DNA of 64,000 nucleotides, from contig CBDEWC010000047.1 in assembly GCA_965243695.1 (NCBI GenBank), positions 62,001-126,000 of the forward strand. Reading direction: 5' to 3'. The position numbers and the translations under genes were made by a program. Source of the DNA: JAKVCB01 sp965243695 (GTDB taxonomy: Bacteria; Planctomycetota; Planctomycetia; Pirellulales; Lacipirellulaceae). Shown one piece after another: positions 10,095 to 18,954 of this stretch. The notes under the pieces were generated by a model that was not told the origin of the DNA, ran no database searches, and was given only the letters and a program-made list of their open reading frames with translations. Positions within the stretch are counted from its first letter, which is position 1, and each line of letters begins with the position of its first letter.

Positions 10095-11624
10095 TTAAAG
10101 CAGCGGCTCCATGAGCCGGGCGACGTTTTCGGCAAATCGTTGCCTGACGGAGCGGGCATTCCAGGTGTCAAAGTCCATCATCTTGGAACGGTCCATATAA
10201 GACTGCTGCAATTGATGAATCGCGTTGGTCGCTTGCGGGTCAAAAATCGCCAGAGAGATTTCGAAATTCAACCGAAAGCTGCGCGGGTCCAGGTTCAGCG
10301 AACCAAACAGGCTGAATTTTTTATCGATCGTGATACTTTTGGTGTGGAGTAGGCCTCCTTGGAACTGCAGGATCTTTACCCCTGCGGTCAGTAAATCGGC
10401 CTTGAATGCCTGGCTTGCAAAGCGAACCAGCAACGAGTCAACTTTGTCTGGCACAATCAGGATGACTTCAACGCCCCGCTGGACCGCAGTGGTAAGGGCA
10501 ACACGTAGTGCCTCGCTGGGAACAAAGTACGGGGTGGTAAGGATCACTTGTTCATGCGCAGAATAAATTGCCATCAATAAGAAATTCTCAATTGCGTCTG
10601 TGCGGAATGCGGGGCCAGAGGGGAGCACCTGGAGAATACTTTGGCCAGATAGCGATGTTGGATGGATCTTGGATTGCTCCCGCAACTGGGCGAGATCTGA
10701 TTTTGACTCTACAAACCAGATGCCCAGGAACGTGATGGTGAATGCTTCGACTGCCGGACCGGTGATGCGAACCATTGCATCGACCCAGTTGCCAACGCCG
10801 GATTGTTGTTTGAAGAATCGCGGATCGACCAGGTTAAGGCTGCCTGTGTAGGCAATCGTGCCATCGATGATGACCGCCTTGCGGTGCATGCGCAGATCAA
10901 ACCTTACGAAAAGCATGCGAATGCCTCCTCCTGGTAAGGCTCCGCAGATTTCAATTCCTGCTTGTTGCATTTGACGGCAGATTTTACCTTTCAAGAAACT
11001 GCGGCTTCCGACGGAGTCGACGAGAATTCGGCAGCATACGCCACGGGCTTTTGCGCGGAGCAGAGCTTCGGCAACTTCGTCGGCACGACCCCCTGTCTGC
11101 CAGATGTAGAACAATAGATCGCACGAATGTTCAGCAGCGTTGATGTCTTTGATCAACCGATCAAAGACGGTGTTCCAGTTGGTTAGCAGTTCCACCTCAT
11201 TGTGGGAGAGGGCTGGCAATCCAAATGACCGTCTCGCCAGATGGGCCAATGGGGAAAAGTCGTTTCCCACATCGGCCCAGTTGACACGGAATTGTTGCGG
11301 TAACTCATCGAGCCATTCACGAATCGGATCGAATACCGATTCAAATCGGCGCGCACGTCGATGCCCCAAACGAAGCTCTCCCACTAAAAGATAAGCAACG
11401 AGGCCTGCCACCGGGAAGACGAAAATTACCATGATCCACGATAACGATTCTCCGACACTGCGGCGGCGCATGATGACTCGCAGGGCCAGCGCAAGTTGCA
11501 ATGTGAAGTGACCGATCACAAATGCGGTCGTCCACCATTGATCCGTGTGGGACGCATCTCCAGCCTTTGCCAGAATGGTCCCGGCAGCGACTAGAGACAT
11601 CATGTTTTCGGTTATGCCGTCCAT
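10095..11624 (-). CDS. cls: Cardiolipin synthase (phospholipase D family)
   Basis: The 509-residue protein has two N-terminal membrane helices (about residues 28-85), then two PLD catalytic repeats with HKD signatures: HRKAVIIDG with GSLN downstream (about residues 245-268) and HTKSITIDKKFSLFGSLN (about 425-442). These residues carry out the phosphatidyl transfer that makes cardiolipin from two phosphatidylglycerols at the inner membrane. The length matches the ClsA type. The start at 11624 overlaps the end of the EEP gene by 13 bp, so the two are translationally coupled. A later ATG at 11603 (MMSL) is an alternative start. Confidence 0.93.
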   Translation of the reverse strand: MDGITENMMSLVAAGTILAKAGDASHTDQWWTTAFVIGHFTLQLALALRVIMRRRSVGESLSWIMVIFVFPVAGLVAYLLVGELRLGHRRARRFESVFDPIREWLDELPQQFRVNWADVGNDFSPLAHLARRSFGLPALSHNEVELLTNWNTVFDRLIKDINAAEHSCDLLFYIWQTGGRADEVAEALLRAKARGVCCRILVDSVGSRSFLKGKICRQMQQAGIEICGALPGGGIRMLFVRFDLRMHRKAVIIDGTIAYTGSLNLVDPRFFKQQSGVGNWVDAMVRITGPAVEAFTITFLGIWFVESKSDLAQLREQSKIHPTSLSGQSILQVLPSGPAFRTDAIENFLLMAIYSAHEQVILTTPYFVPSEALRVALTTAVQRGVEVILIVPDKVDSLLVRFASQAFKADLLTAGVKILQFQGGLLHTKSITIDKKFSLFGSLNLDPRSFRLNFEISLAIFDPQATNAIHQLQQSYMDRSKMMDFDTWNARSVRQRFAENVARLMEPLL

Positions 11625-12340
11625 TTAAAGTCAGCTACCAGGGGGAGGTGATCTGAAGCTTGTCGGGCAAGTTTCGTGTGCGCAGCGAAGGTATGATACG
11701 CTTCAAGTTTGCCCGTGTAAAAGATCTGATCGAGCGAACGTAGAGGGAGCGTTGCCGGAAAAGTGCGAATACTGATGCCAGCAGACTGAAATCCTTCCGG
11801 TTGGAGGATGTTTTTTTTTAGGGTTCCCCAGACATCATTAAAATCCCCGCCAAGGATCATCGGTAGGCGGTGGTCGTGGACCATGCGGTTGCTGCGGAGC
11901 AGCCGCCGGAGCTGTATTTTGCGTTCAAACCCAGCCAGGCCAAGATGCAGATTGGCGACCAGAAAGCTTCGCACGTGTCCCTCGAAGTGCTGTTGGCAAC
12001 GAACAACCAACGCTTGACGACGCTTTTTCAAAGGGACGGAGAGGTCAATGTTCTCGATGTGACTCAGCGGAAATCGGCTCAATATGGCATTGCCGTAATG
12101 GCCTGTTTTTAAATGCACATTTTGCTGATACGCTTGGTGTGCATAGCCTAAATCGCTGGCCAGCCGATCCACCTGGCGGTCATGCCGAGACCGGGGTACT
12201 CCATCATCGACTTCCTGGAGCAAAACAAGGTCAGGGTTGTACCCCTGTACCACGTCCTCGATGCGCTCTAAACAATACTTGCGGTCGTTGCCAATTCCCT
12301 TATGGATGTTGTAGGTCATCAAGCGAAACTGCATGGTCAT
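11612..12340 (-). CDS. Endonuclease/exonuclease/phosphatase (EEP) family protein, YbhP-like
   Basis: The 242-residue protein from ATG 12340 (a second ATG is at 12334) carries the EEP fold signatures: MTYNIHKG at the N-terminus, the metal-binding Glu in LLQEVD, NLHLGL, GGDFND and the C-terminal SDHLPL. Members cleave phosphodiester or phosphate bonds with Mg2+. No signal peptide is seen. The frame is open upstream to 12418, but the domain starts at about 12330. It overlaps the following cardiolipin synthase gene. An EEP gene beside cls is a known arrangement (ybhP-clsB in E. coli), which suggests a lipid headgroup or phosphodiester substrate. That substrate is inference. Confidence 0.85.
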   Translation of the reverse strand: MTMQFRLMTYNIHKGIGNDRKYCLERIEDVVQGYNPDLVLLQEVDDGVPRSRHDRQVDRLASDLGYAHQAYQQNVHLKTGHYGNAILSRFPLSHIENIDLSVPLKKRRQALVVRCQQHFEGHVRSFLVANLHLGLAGFERKIQLRRLLRSNRMVHDHRLPMILGGDFNDVWGTLKKNILQPEGFQSAGISIRTFPATLPLRSLDQIFYTGKLEAYHTFAAHTKLARQASDHLPLVADFKWTA

Positions 12341-12728
12341 AGAACACTTTTGGGGGCAGGGTATTTCCGGGGCTCTCAAGCAGGTTCGGAGGGGGGAAGC
12401 AGTTAACCTCTTTTCCACCCAGCAGTGGAAGATGCCTGTCGAAGGTACCCGTAATCGTTACTGTCACGAAACTGGACCCTAAATGGGCCGCTTTTTCCAC
12501 CTCTACGGGTTGTCGCTTGCGGTGACCGCGCCACGGAGTATCTTCCCAAAATTCCAACGGGCTCCGGCGAGACAAACCAAAACGCAAACAACGCTGTAGT
12601 TCTGCGACCTTGCCCAGGGTTGGGGTAGTTCGATCGACTCGTGGTGGCTGGAAAATGATCGTTTCGCCTGTGGTGACCAACAGGGAAAAGAATTCTCTCC
12701 ACAAGCGCACCTTCAAGTGGGGCGCCAA
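12300..12728 (-). CDS. Possible hypothetical protein upstream of the EEP gene
   Basis: A 142-codon frame starts at TTG 12728 and ends 41 bp inside the EEP gene. Its middle part (about residues 8-108) has balanced, coding-like composition, but there is no ATG start, no obvious RBS and no domain I recognise. It could be a real coupled gene, a decayed gene or chance. Low confidence. Confidence 0.28.
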   Translation of the reverse strand: MAPHLKVRLWREFFSLLVTTGETIIFQPPRVDRTTPTLGKVAELQRCLRFGLSRRSPLEFWEDTPWRGHRKRQPVEVEKAAHLGSSFVTVTITGTFDRHLPLLGGKEVNCFPPPNLLESPGNTLPPKVFYDHAVSLDDLQHP

Positions 12729-12781
12729 ACTGCTGGACGGCTATTTTTGGGGGTAGCTCTGCGGCAGGAGAGTTGTCAATT

Positions 12782-13054
12782 TCAGTAGCCCCAGACTCTA
12801 ACCGGTGGGGCGTAGTAGGTTGTCCTGTAACGGCCCCAAAACGGACGTCGGTAGGTGACCGGGTACACGGCGGGTGCGTAGTAGACCGGGGCCGGCGCGT
12901 AGTACGTAGTCACAGGTTGGTAGCATGGGGCTACAGGTTGGTAGCACGTGTTCGCAGTTGGACAGCAGGCTGTTGGACAACACTGGGCTGTTACTTTTTC
13001 AGCAAGCGCCCCAATGGTACCAATTGCTACCAGGGAGAGGAGGAGGTGTTTCAT
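12782..13054 (-). CDS. Small secreted Cys/Tyr/Pro-rich protein
   Basis: The 90-residue product has a Sec signal peptide (about residues 1-24, ending KVTAQ). The mature chain has CCPTACCPTANTC, then CYQPV repeats and several YYAP units, ending in Arg/Tyr/Trp-rich sequence. A clear aagga ribosome-binding site lies 7-8 bp before the ATG. The composition resembles the larger protein at 5955-6863. The likely role is a disulfide- or tyrosine-rich envelope component; no family name is known to me. It is divergent from the glucosidase gene at 13334. Confidence 0.75.
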   Translation of the reverse strand: MKHLLLSLVAIGTIGALAEKVTAQCCPTACCPTANTCYQPVAPCYQPVTTYYAPAPVYYAPAVYPVTYRRPFWGRYRTTYYAPPVRVWGY

Positions 13055-13333
13055 GGGGTATCCTTTCTAATTGTGGCCAGTTGAGACCTTCCGAGATTGT
13101 AAGCAGCGGTACTTGAGTATGAACGGTCGACAATCTTACTGCAAGCAGTCGAGGGACCACGGGGTGTCCCCAAAAGGTCACACACCCACAGAAAAAAAGA
13201 GACTCCGTACCAGCAAGAGGCTCCCTTTTTAGAGGGGCCGGTTGACAAAAAATGTTGTCGACCATCTCCCGCAATGGGATGAAGCTAGTATATATAAGGG
13301 CAAGAAACGGAACTTATTGGACACAGGTGCCAG
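13055..13333. promoter_or_regulatory. Divergent promoter region between secreted peptide and carbohydrate cluster
   Basis: The 279-bp spacer is the only plausible promoter location for the long plus-strand carbohydrate block. It contains TTGACA at 13242-13247, overlapping an imperfect inverted repeat (gttgacaa / ttgtcgac, 13241-13262), and an AT-rich tatatataag element near 13289-13298. The 35/10 spacing does not fit a standard sigma-70 promoter, so no promoter is assigned precisely. Confidence 0.35.
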
Positions 13334-16015
13334 ATGAGTGTGGAAAAAAAGCGGTTGGAAGAGAATCACTCGGGGGACCAGGATTGGTATCGCTGGGGGC
13401 CCTACTTAAGCGAGCGGCAATGGGGCACGGTCCGCGAAGATTACAGCCCAAGTGGTACTGCATGGGATTATTTTCCGCACGAGATGGCCCGCTCCCGTGC
13501 CTACCGGTGGGGGGAGGACGGGATCGGGGGTCTGAGCGACAACCATCAGCAGCTCTGCCTGTCGATCGCGCTCTGGAATGGCCAGGACCCGATCCTTAAG
13601 GAACGTGCATTTGGTCTCACCGGCAGCGAGGGAAATCACGGCGAAGATGTCAAAGAGTGCTACTACTACCTGGACGCCACTCCCACGCACTCGTACTTGA
13701 AAATGCTTTTCAAATACCCGCAGGCGGCGTATCCCTACACACGCCTGGTCCAGGAAAATGCCCGCCGTGGCCGCGATCAAATGGAATTCGAACTGATCGA
13801 TACGGGGGTGTTCGACGAGGACCGGTACTTCGACGTCTTCGTGGAATACGCCAAAGCGGGGCCTGATGACATCTTGATGCGCGTCACAGCGCACAATCGC
13901 GGCCCGGAGGAGGCAACGCTCCACCTGCTGCCACAGATCCTGTTTCGCAATACCTGGTCGTGGGACAATTCGGCCAAACCAAAGATTGAAAAACAGGAGG
14001 GGCACTTGGCGCTGTCGCACTTCGAGTTGGGCACTTACCGGCTCTACGTCGATGGAGATTCCGAGTTTCTGTTCTGCGAAAACGAGACAAATGGTCCTCG
14101 GCTCTGGGGCACAAAAGAGAAGGGGTACTTCAAGGACGCCTTGCACGACTACGTCGTGGGGGGAAAGAAAGATGCCGTTAACCCGGAATCGGTGGGGACC
14201 AAGGCAGCCGCTTACTACCAGCTTCCGATTAAGGCCGGTGGCAGCGAATCAGTCAGATTGCGTCTGACCGCTAAAACGCTCTCTGCTCCGTTTCAAAGTT
14301 TCGACAGGCAGTTCCAGCAGAGACAGCAGGAGGCGGACGAATTCTACGGCGAGCTGCAAGCGGACCTCACCGACGAGGATACGCGCCGGATCCAACGCCA
14401 GGCGCTTGCCGGAATGGTCTGGTGCAAACAGGTTTACCGCTACGATGTCGACACCTGGCTTGAGGGCGATCCCGTAGGGCCGTCACCCGTGGCGGGTCGC
14501 CAACTCGGACGCAACAGCCAGTGGCAACACGTTTTCTGCGACGATGTACTTTCGATGCCGGACGCCTGGGAATATCCCTGGTTTGCAGCCTGGGACCTGG
14601 CATTTCACTGTGTGCCGCTGGCACTGATCGATGTCGAGTTTGCCAAGCAACAACTCATCCTCTTGACCCGTGATCGTTATATTCATCCGAACGGACAACT
14701 GCCCGCTTACGAGTGGGCATTTGGCGACGTGAATCCCCCGGTGCATGCCTGGGCCGCCTTGCGGATTTTCCAGATGGATCGCAAGCAGCGGGACGATCCG
14801 GTAGGTGACATCGAGTTTCTCAAACGGGTTTTCAACAAACTAACGCTTAATTTTACCTGGTGGGTCAACCGCAAAGATGCCGGCGATCGTAACGTGTTTC
14901 AGGGTGGCTTTCTGGGGCTCGACAACATTGGTGTGTTCGATCGCAGCGCGCCGCTTCCAACAGGAGGCACCATTATCCAGGCCGACGGCACCGCGTGGAT
15001 GGCAATGTACTCATTGAACATGATGCGGATTGCCTTGGAACTCGCCAAACATGAGCCTCTTTATGAGGACATGGCGACCAAGTTTTTTGAGCACTTTCTC
15101 TACATCGCCGAGGCGATGACCGACATCGGAGGAGTGCAGTTGTGGGACGAAGAGGATGCGTTTTTTTTCGATGTGCTCGATTTGCCCGACGGGAAGCGGA
15201 TCCCGCTGAAGATCCATTCTATTGTGGGGCTGATCCCGCTGTTCGCCGTGGAGACGATCGAGCCCGAATTGCTCAAGAAAATGCCGAATTTCCTCGCCCG
15301 CATGAAATGGTTTCTCAAGCATCGTCCGGAACTTGCGTCGCTCGTTTCTCACTGGACCGTACCAGGTGTTGGCAAGCGGGGTCTGCTTTCGCTGCTCCGT
15401 GGGCATCGCATGAAATGTGTGATTCAGAGAATGGTTGACGAAGGGAAGTTCTTTTCGGACTATGGCATTCGTGCTCTCTCTCAGCGTTTACGGGATGAAC
15501 CCTATATTTTTGACTGCGCCGGAGAGCGGCTCACGGTCAATTATGAACCGGGAGAATCAACCACAAGTCTGTTTGGTGGTAATTCCAATTGGCGCGGTCC
15601 GATCTGGTTTCCGATCAACTTCCTGCTGATTGAGGCATTGCAGAAGTTCCACCATTACTACGGCGACAATTTTAAAATCGAGTGTCCCACCGGTTCAGGG
15701 AACTTGTTGAGTATCAACGAGATTGCCGACGAAATTTCAAGGCGGCTGGTGCGCATCTTTCAAAGTGATGAGCATGGGCGACGACCTGTCTTTGGCCATT
15801 ATGAAAAGATGCAGACCGATCCTCACTTTCGGGACTACCTATGGTTTCACGAATATTTTCATGGAGATAATGGGCGTGGTGTCGGGGCTTCACACCAGAC
15901 TGGGTGGACGGGTTTGATTGCCAAGCTCATCCAACCACGGAAGCTCCCGCCGGAGTCCGACCCCACGATGCCAAAAAAAGAAACAACAAGTTCCAACAAG
16001 GAGAAGGTTTCATGA
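13334..16015 (+). CDS. GH63-like glucosidase (MGH1-type glycoside hydrolase)
   Basis: The 893-residue protein resembles bacterial members of the processing alpha-glucosidase family (GH63, YgjK/MGH1-like). The N-terminus has WGPYLSERQWGTVREDYS, an N-terminal beta domain runs to about residue 330, and an (alpha/alpha)6 barrel follows with WFAAWDLAFH (about residue 415, a likely catalytic Asp region) and NSNWRGPIWFPINF (about residue 755). Members hydrolyse alpha-glucosidic bonds. No signal peptide, so cytoplasmic. Its stop overlaps the next gene's ATG (ATGA), and a debranching enzyme follows, so the likely substrate is a storage alpha-glucan or compatible-solute glucoside. That substrate is inference. 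Confidence 0.82.
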   Translation: MSVEKKRLEENHSGDQDWYRWGPYLSERQWGTVREDYSPSGTAWDYFPHEMARSRAYRWGEDGIGGLSDNHQQLCLSIALWNGQDPILKERAFGLTGSEGNHGEDVKECYYYLDATPTHSYLKMLFKYPQAAYPYTRLVQENARRGRDQMEFELIDTGVFDEDRYFDVFVEYAKAGPDDILMRVTAHNRGPEEATLHLLPQILFRNTWSWDNSAKPKIEKQEGHLALSHFELGTYRLYVDGDSEFLFCENETNGPRLWGTKEKGYFKDALHDYVVGGKKDAVNPESVGTKAAAYYQLPIKAGGSESVRLRLTAKTLSAPFQSFDRQFQQRQQEADEFYGELQADLTDEDTRRIQRQALAGMVWCKQVYRYDVDTWLEGDPVGPSPVAGRQLGRNSQWQHVFCDDVLSMPDAWEYPWFAAWDLAFHCVPLALIDVEFAKQQLILLTRDRYIHPNGQLPAYEWAFGDVNPPVHAWAALRIFQMDRKQRDDPVGDIEFLKRVFNKLTLNFTWWVNRKDAGDRNVFQGGFLGLDNIGVFDRSAPLPTGGTIIQADGTAWMAMYSLNMMRIALELAKHEPLYEDMATKFFEHFLYIAEAMTDIGGVQLWDEEDAFFFDVLDLPDGKRIPLKIHSIVGLIPLFAVETIEPELLKKMPNFLARMKWFLKHRPELASLVSHWTVPGVGKRGLLSLLRGHRMKCVIQRMVDEGKFFSDYGIRALSQRLRDEPYIFDCAGERLTVNYEPGESTTSLFGGNSNWRGPIWFPINFLLIEALQKFHHYYGDNFKIECPTGSGNLLSINEIADEISRRLVRIFQSDEHGRRPVFGHYEKMQTDPHFRDYLWFHEYFHGDNGRGVGASHQTGWTGLIAKLIQPRKLPPESDPTMPKKETTSSNKEKVS

Positions 16016-16869
16016 CCGAGGCCGTTAAGGAAAAGTGCCCGGAAGGGTGCACGTCAGGCCAGAACATTCCCAAGATACTCAAGGGGCAAAAGGCGCTGGT
16101 GACCGGCGCCAATTCCGGAATTGGCAAAGGGGTTGCCCTGGCACTTGGTCAGGCGGGGGCCGAGGTGATGGTAAACTATGTCTCCCACCAGGATGCTGCC
16201 GAAGAGGTGGCCCATACCATTTCTGGCTACGGGAGTCGCTCGTCGACCTTTCACTGCGACGTGTCCCAGGAAGACCAGGTCGAGGCGATGTTCGAGCAGA
16301 TGGTTAAGGAATTCGGCACGATTGATATCCTTGTCAACAACGCCGGTCTGCAGCGCGATGCACCCTTTGATGAGATGACGCTCCAGCAGTGGAGCACGGT
16401 GATCAATATTAATCTTACCGGGCAATTTCTCTGCGCCCGTGCCGCGGTCCGCGAATTTAAACGCCGGGGTGTGGTCAAAGAAGTTTCTTCTGCGGCAGGC
16501 AAGATCATCTGCATGAGCAGCGTACACCAACGGATTCCATGGGCCGGCCATGTGAATTATGCCGCCTCGAAGGGAGGCATCATGATGATGATGGAAAGTG
16601 TCGCACAGGAGGTGGCTCCCCATCGTATTCGCGTCAACGGTATTGCACCGGGAGCGATTCGCACGCCCATCAATACCGAAGCCTGGAAGACGCCGGCCGC
16701 CTATGAATCGCTGATGACACTGGTGCCCTACAACCGGATTGGTGAGCCCGAAGACATTGCCCAGGCCGCAGTCTGGCTGGCCTCGGATCATTCCGACTAT
16801 ATCACCGGCACAACCTTGTTCGTCGATGGCGGGATGTGTCTGTATCCAGGGTTTGCCGACGGAGGTTAA
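16012..16869 (+). CDS. Short-chain dehydrogenase, glucose 1-dehydrogenase-like
   Basis: The 285-residue SDR has the Rossmann nucleotide motif TGANSGIG (about residue 34), NNAG, a catalytic Ser in CMSS, YAASK (Tyr and Lys of the catalytic triad), and the PGAIRTPIN and DGGM ends typical of the glucose 1-dehydrogenase branch. It would oxidise glucose to gluconolactone with NAD(P)+. ATG 16012 overlaps the preceding stop and has aaggag upstream, although the frame is open further back. It sits between two glucosidase genes, so it may use the glucose they release. Substrate assignment rests on family similarity and context. Confidence 0.83.
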   Translation: MTEAVKEKCPEGCTSGQNIPKILKGQKALVTGANSGIGKGVALALGQAGAEVMVNYVSHQDAAEEVAHTISGYGSRSSTFHCDVSQEDQVEAMFEQMVKEFGTIDILVNNAGLQRDAPFDEMTLQQWSTVININLTGQFLCARAAVREFKRRGVVKEVSSAAGKIICMSSVHQRIPWAGHVNYAASKGGIMMMMESVAQEVAPHRIRVNGIAPGAIRTPINTEAWKTPAAYESLMTLVPYNRIGEPEDIAQAAVWLASDHSDYITGTTLFVDGGMCLYPGFADGG

Positions 16870-16929
16870 GGCAGGTTTCAAGCAACGGGTTGCTGTCTTA
16901 CCCGGTAGTCGAGAAAGGGCCGCAGGTTG

Positions 16930-18897
16930 ATGTCGTTAACGGTTGCAAAAGATGCCGAGTGGCTCGAATCAGATGGCCTGGGCGGCTTTGCCTCTGGCAC
17001 GGTATGTGGGCAGCGGACCCGTCGTTACCACGCGCTGTTGCTCACCGCGACCGAACCACCCAGCGGCCGCATGGTGCTGGTGAATGGTTTTGATGCATCG
17101 GTCGAAACATCGGCCGGAAGCCACTGGATTTCCTCGCAACTTTATGCGCCGGACGTGGTCGCGCCAGACGGTGCCGATTTTTTAGAATCTTTCCAGAGCA
17201 CACTGTGGCCACAGTGGACTTACCGGCTGGCCGACGGAACGCTTCTCGAACAGGAGTTGTTCGTTCCCCACGGCGCGTCGGTGGTGGCAATTCGCTGGCG
17301 GCTGCGCTCGGCCTCCGGGAAGGCAACCCTGCGGGTTCGCCCGTTGCTCTCAGGCCGCGGATACCACTCGTTGCATCACGAGAACTTGACCTTCTGCACC
17401 GATGGCCAGGTGGCCGGAGACGCAGTCCGTTGGCGGCCTTACGAGGGAGTTCCTTCCACGACGGCCATCACCAACGGTCACTACGACCATCAGCCAGTTT
17501 GGTACCGCAACTTCCTTTATGAACGTGAACGTGAGCGGGGGCTCGATGACACCGAGGATCTTGTGGCTCCGGGGATTTTCTCCTGGGATTTGGGGGCGAA
17601 TGAGGCAGTCTGTTTTTTTGCCACGGAACCGCATGAAGCAACAGTTCGCCACTGGGGCGCCGAGCCATCGGCAGCATTTGCCGAAATCAGTGGCCTTGAG
17701 CAGGATCGTCGCCAGGCACTCGGTTCACCATTGCACCGCGCCGGAGATGCCTACCTGGTCGCGGGCCGCGGAGGCAAGACGGTGCTGGCGGGTTTTCCCT
17801 GGTTTACCGACTGGGGCCGCGATACTTTCATTGCACTGCGAGGTCTTTGCCTGGCGACCGATCGGTTGGACGACGCTCGCGATATTCTCGTTGCCTGGGC
17901 AGGCACGGTTGATTGCGGCATGCTTCCCAATCGATTTCCCGACCAGGGAGGGCAGCCAGAATTCAACTCGGTCGACGCCTCGCTCTGGTACATCATTGCC
18001 TGTCACGAATACCTGGAAGCCGTGAAGCGACAACGGCGAAGCGTGTCTCCTTCTGACGATGCGGCACTCTCAGAAGCAATCGAAGCCATCCTCAAAGGTT
18101 ATTCCGAAGGCACCCGTTACCAGATCGGTCGCACCGACGACGGCCTGCTCGCCGCGGGCCAGCCAGGCGTGCAATTGACCTGGATGGATGCCAAGGTGGG
18201 CGATTGGGTCGTGACCCCAAGAATCGGCAAGCCGGTGGAAGTGCAGGCGCTCTGGCTCAATGCACTGGCGATTGGTAGCCAACGGAACAAGGCCTGGAAA
18301 CCGTTTTTTGAAGCGGGACTTTTGTCGTTTGAGTCTCGGTTCTGGAATCGAGCCACGAATAGCCTTTTTGATGTGGTGGATCCCGACCACATACCCAACA
18401 CGGTGGACGATACGTTCCGACCAAACCAGATTTTTGCCGTCGGTGGCTTGCCGCTGCAACTCATCAAGGGGCAACGAGCCAGGCAGATCGTCGATGCAGT
18501 CGAGACGCGGTTGTGGACGAGCCTGGGGCTTCGATCGCTTGCGCCAGGTTCTGTGAATTACGCATCCCACTATCAAGGGGCAGTGCGTGAACGTGACGGC
18601 AGTTATCATCAGGGCACCGTGTGGCCATGGCTCACCGGTCCGTTTGTCGAGGCTTGGGTCCGGGTGCGGGGCAATACGGCCGATGTCTGCCGGGCTGCCC
18701 GCCAGCAGTTTCTGCCTGCCTTCAGGCAGCACTTCGACACGGCCGGTATCGGCCACATTTCGGAGATTGTCGATGCCGATGCTCCACACACCCCGCGCGG
18801 CTGCCCGTTTCAGGCGTGGTCGGTCGGCGAGTTGCTCCGGCTTACACACAGTGTGCTTGCCGAGGAGCCAACAGCCCAGGAGGTGGCAGCCCGTTAA
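16930..18897 (+). CDS. Amylo-alpha-1,6-glucosidase / glycogen debranching enzyme (GH133)
   Basis: The 655-residue protein starts with the GDE N-terminal signature (EWLESDGLGGFASGT, then RRYHALLL). Its catalytic (alpha/alpha)6 domain has FPWFTDWGRDTFIALRG (about residue 295), NSVDASLWY (about 345) and GTVWPWLTGPF (about 560). It would cleave alpha-1,6 branch points of glycogen-like glucans in the cytoplasm. ATG 16930 is preferred to the overlapping TTG 16927. It follows the SDR gene by 60 bp. The stop codon lies inside a perfect 14-bp palindrome (18889-18902). Confidence 0.9.
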   Translation: MSLTVAKDAEWLESDGLGGFASGTVCGQRTRRYHALLLTATEPPSGRMVLVNGFDASVETSAGSHWISSQLYAPDVVAPDGADFLESFQSTLWPQWTYRLADGTLLEQELFVPHGASVVAIRWRLRSASGKATLRVRPLLSGRGYHSLHHENLTFCTDGQVAGDAVRWRPYEGVPSTTAITNGHYDHQPVWYRNFLYERERERGLDDTEDLVAPGIFSWDLGANEAVCFFATEPHEATVRHWGAEPSAAFAEISGLEQDRRQALGSPLHRAGDAYLVAGRGGKTVLAGFPWFTDWGRDTFIALRGLCLATDRLDDARDILVAWAGTVDCGMLPNRFPDQGGQPEFNSVDASLWYIIACHEYLEAVKRQRRSVSPSDDAALSEAIEAILKGYSEGTRYQIGRTDDGLLAAGQPGVQLTWMDAKVGDWVVTPRIGKPVEVQALWLNALAIGSQRNKAWKPFFEAGLLSFESRFWNRATNSLFDVVDPDHIPNTVDDTFRPNQIFAVGGLPLQLIKGQRARQIVDAVETRLWTSLGLRSLAPGSVNYASHYQGAVRERDGSYHQGTVWPWLTGPFVEAWVRVRGNTADVCRAARQQFLPAFRQHFDTAGIGHISEIVDADAPHTPRGCPFQAWSVGELLRLTHSVLAEEPTAQEVAAR

Positions 18898-18954
18898 CGG
18901 GCCGCGGCGCCATTCTTAAGAAAATGGGTTGGGTGGGGGTCCTGGTTGACCAGG
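18889..18954 (+). other. Cluster of three short inverted repeats after the debranching enzyme gene
   Basis: The first is a perfect 14-bp palindrome gcccgttaacgggc (18889-18902) containing the stop codon. The second is ccattcttaagaaaatgg (18910-18927, mostly paired). The third is cctggttgaccagg (18941-18954; 6-bp arms, 2-nt loop). No U-tract follows, so an intrinsic terminator is doubtful. RNA stabilisation or processing at the end of the GH63-SDR-GDE unit is possible. Confidence 0.45.

Noticed and set aside
13206..13247. Intrinsic terminator or sigma-70 promoter for the glucosidase cluster
   Set aside because: There is a TTGACA and a weak hairpin with a T-run in its loop, but neither has the expected partner at a suitable distance.
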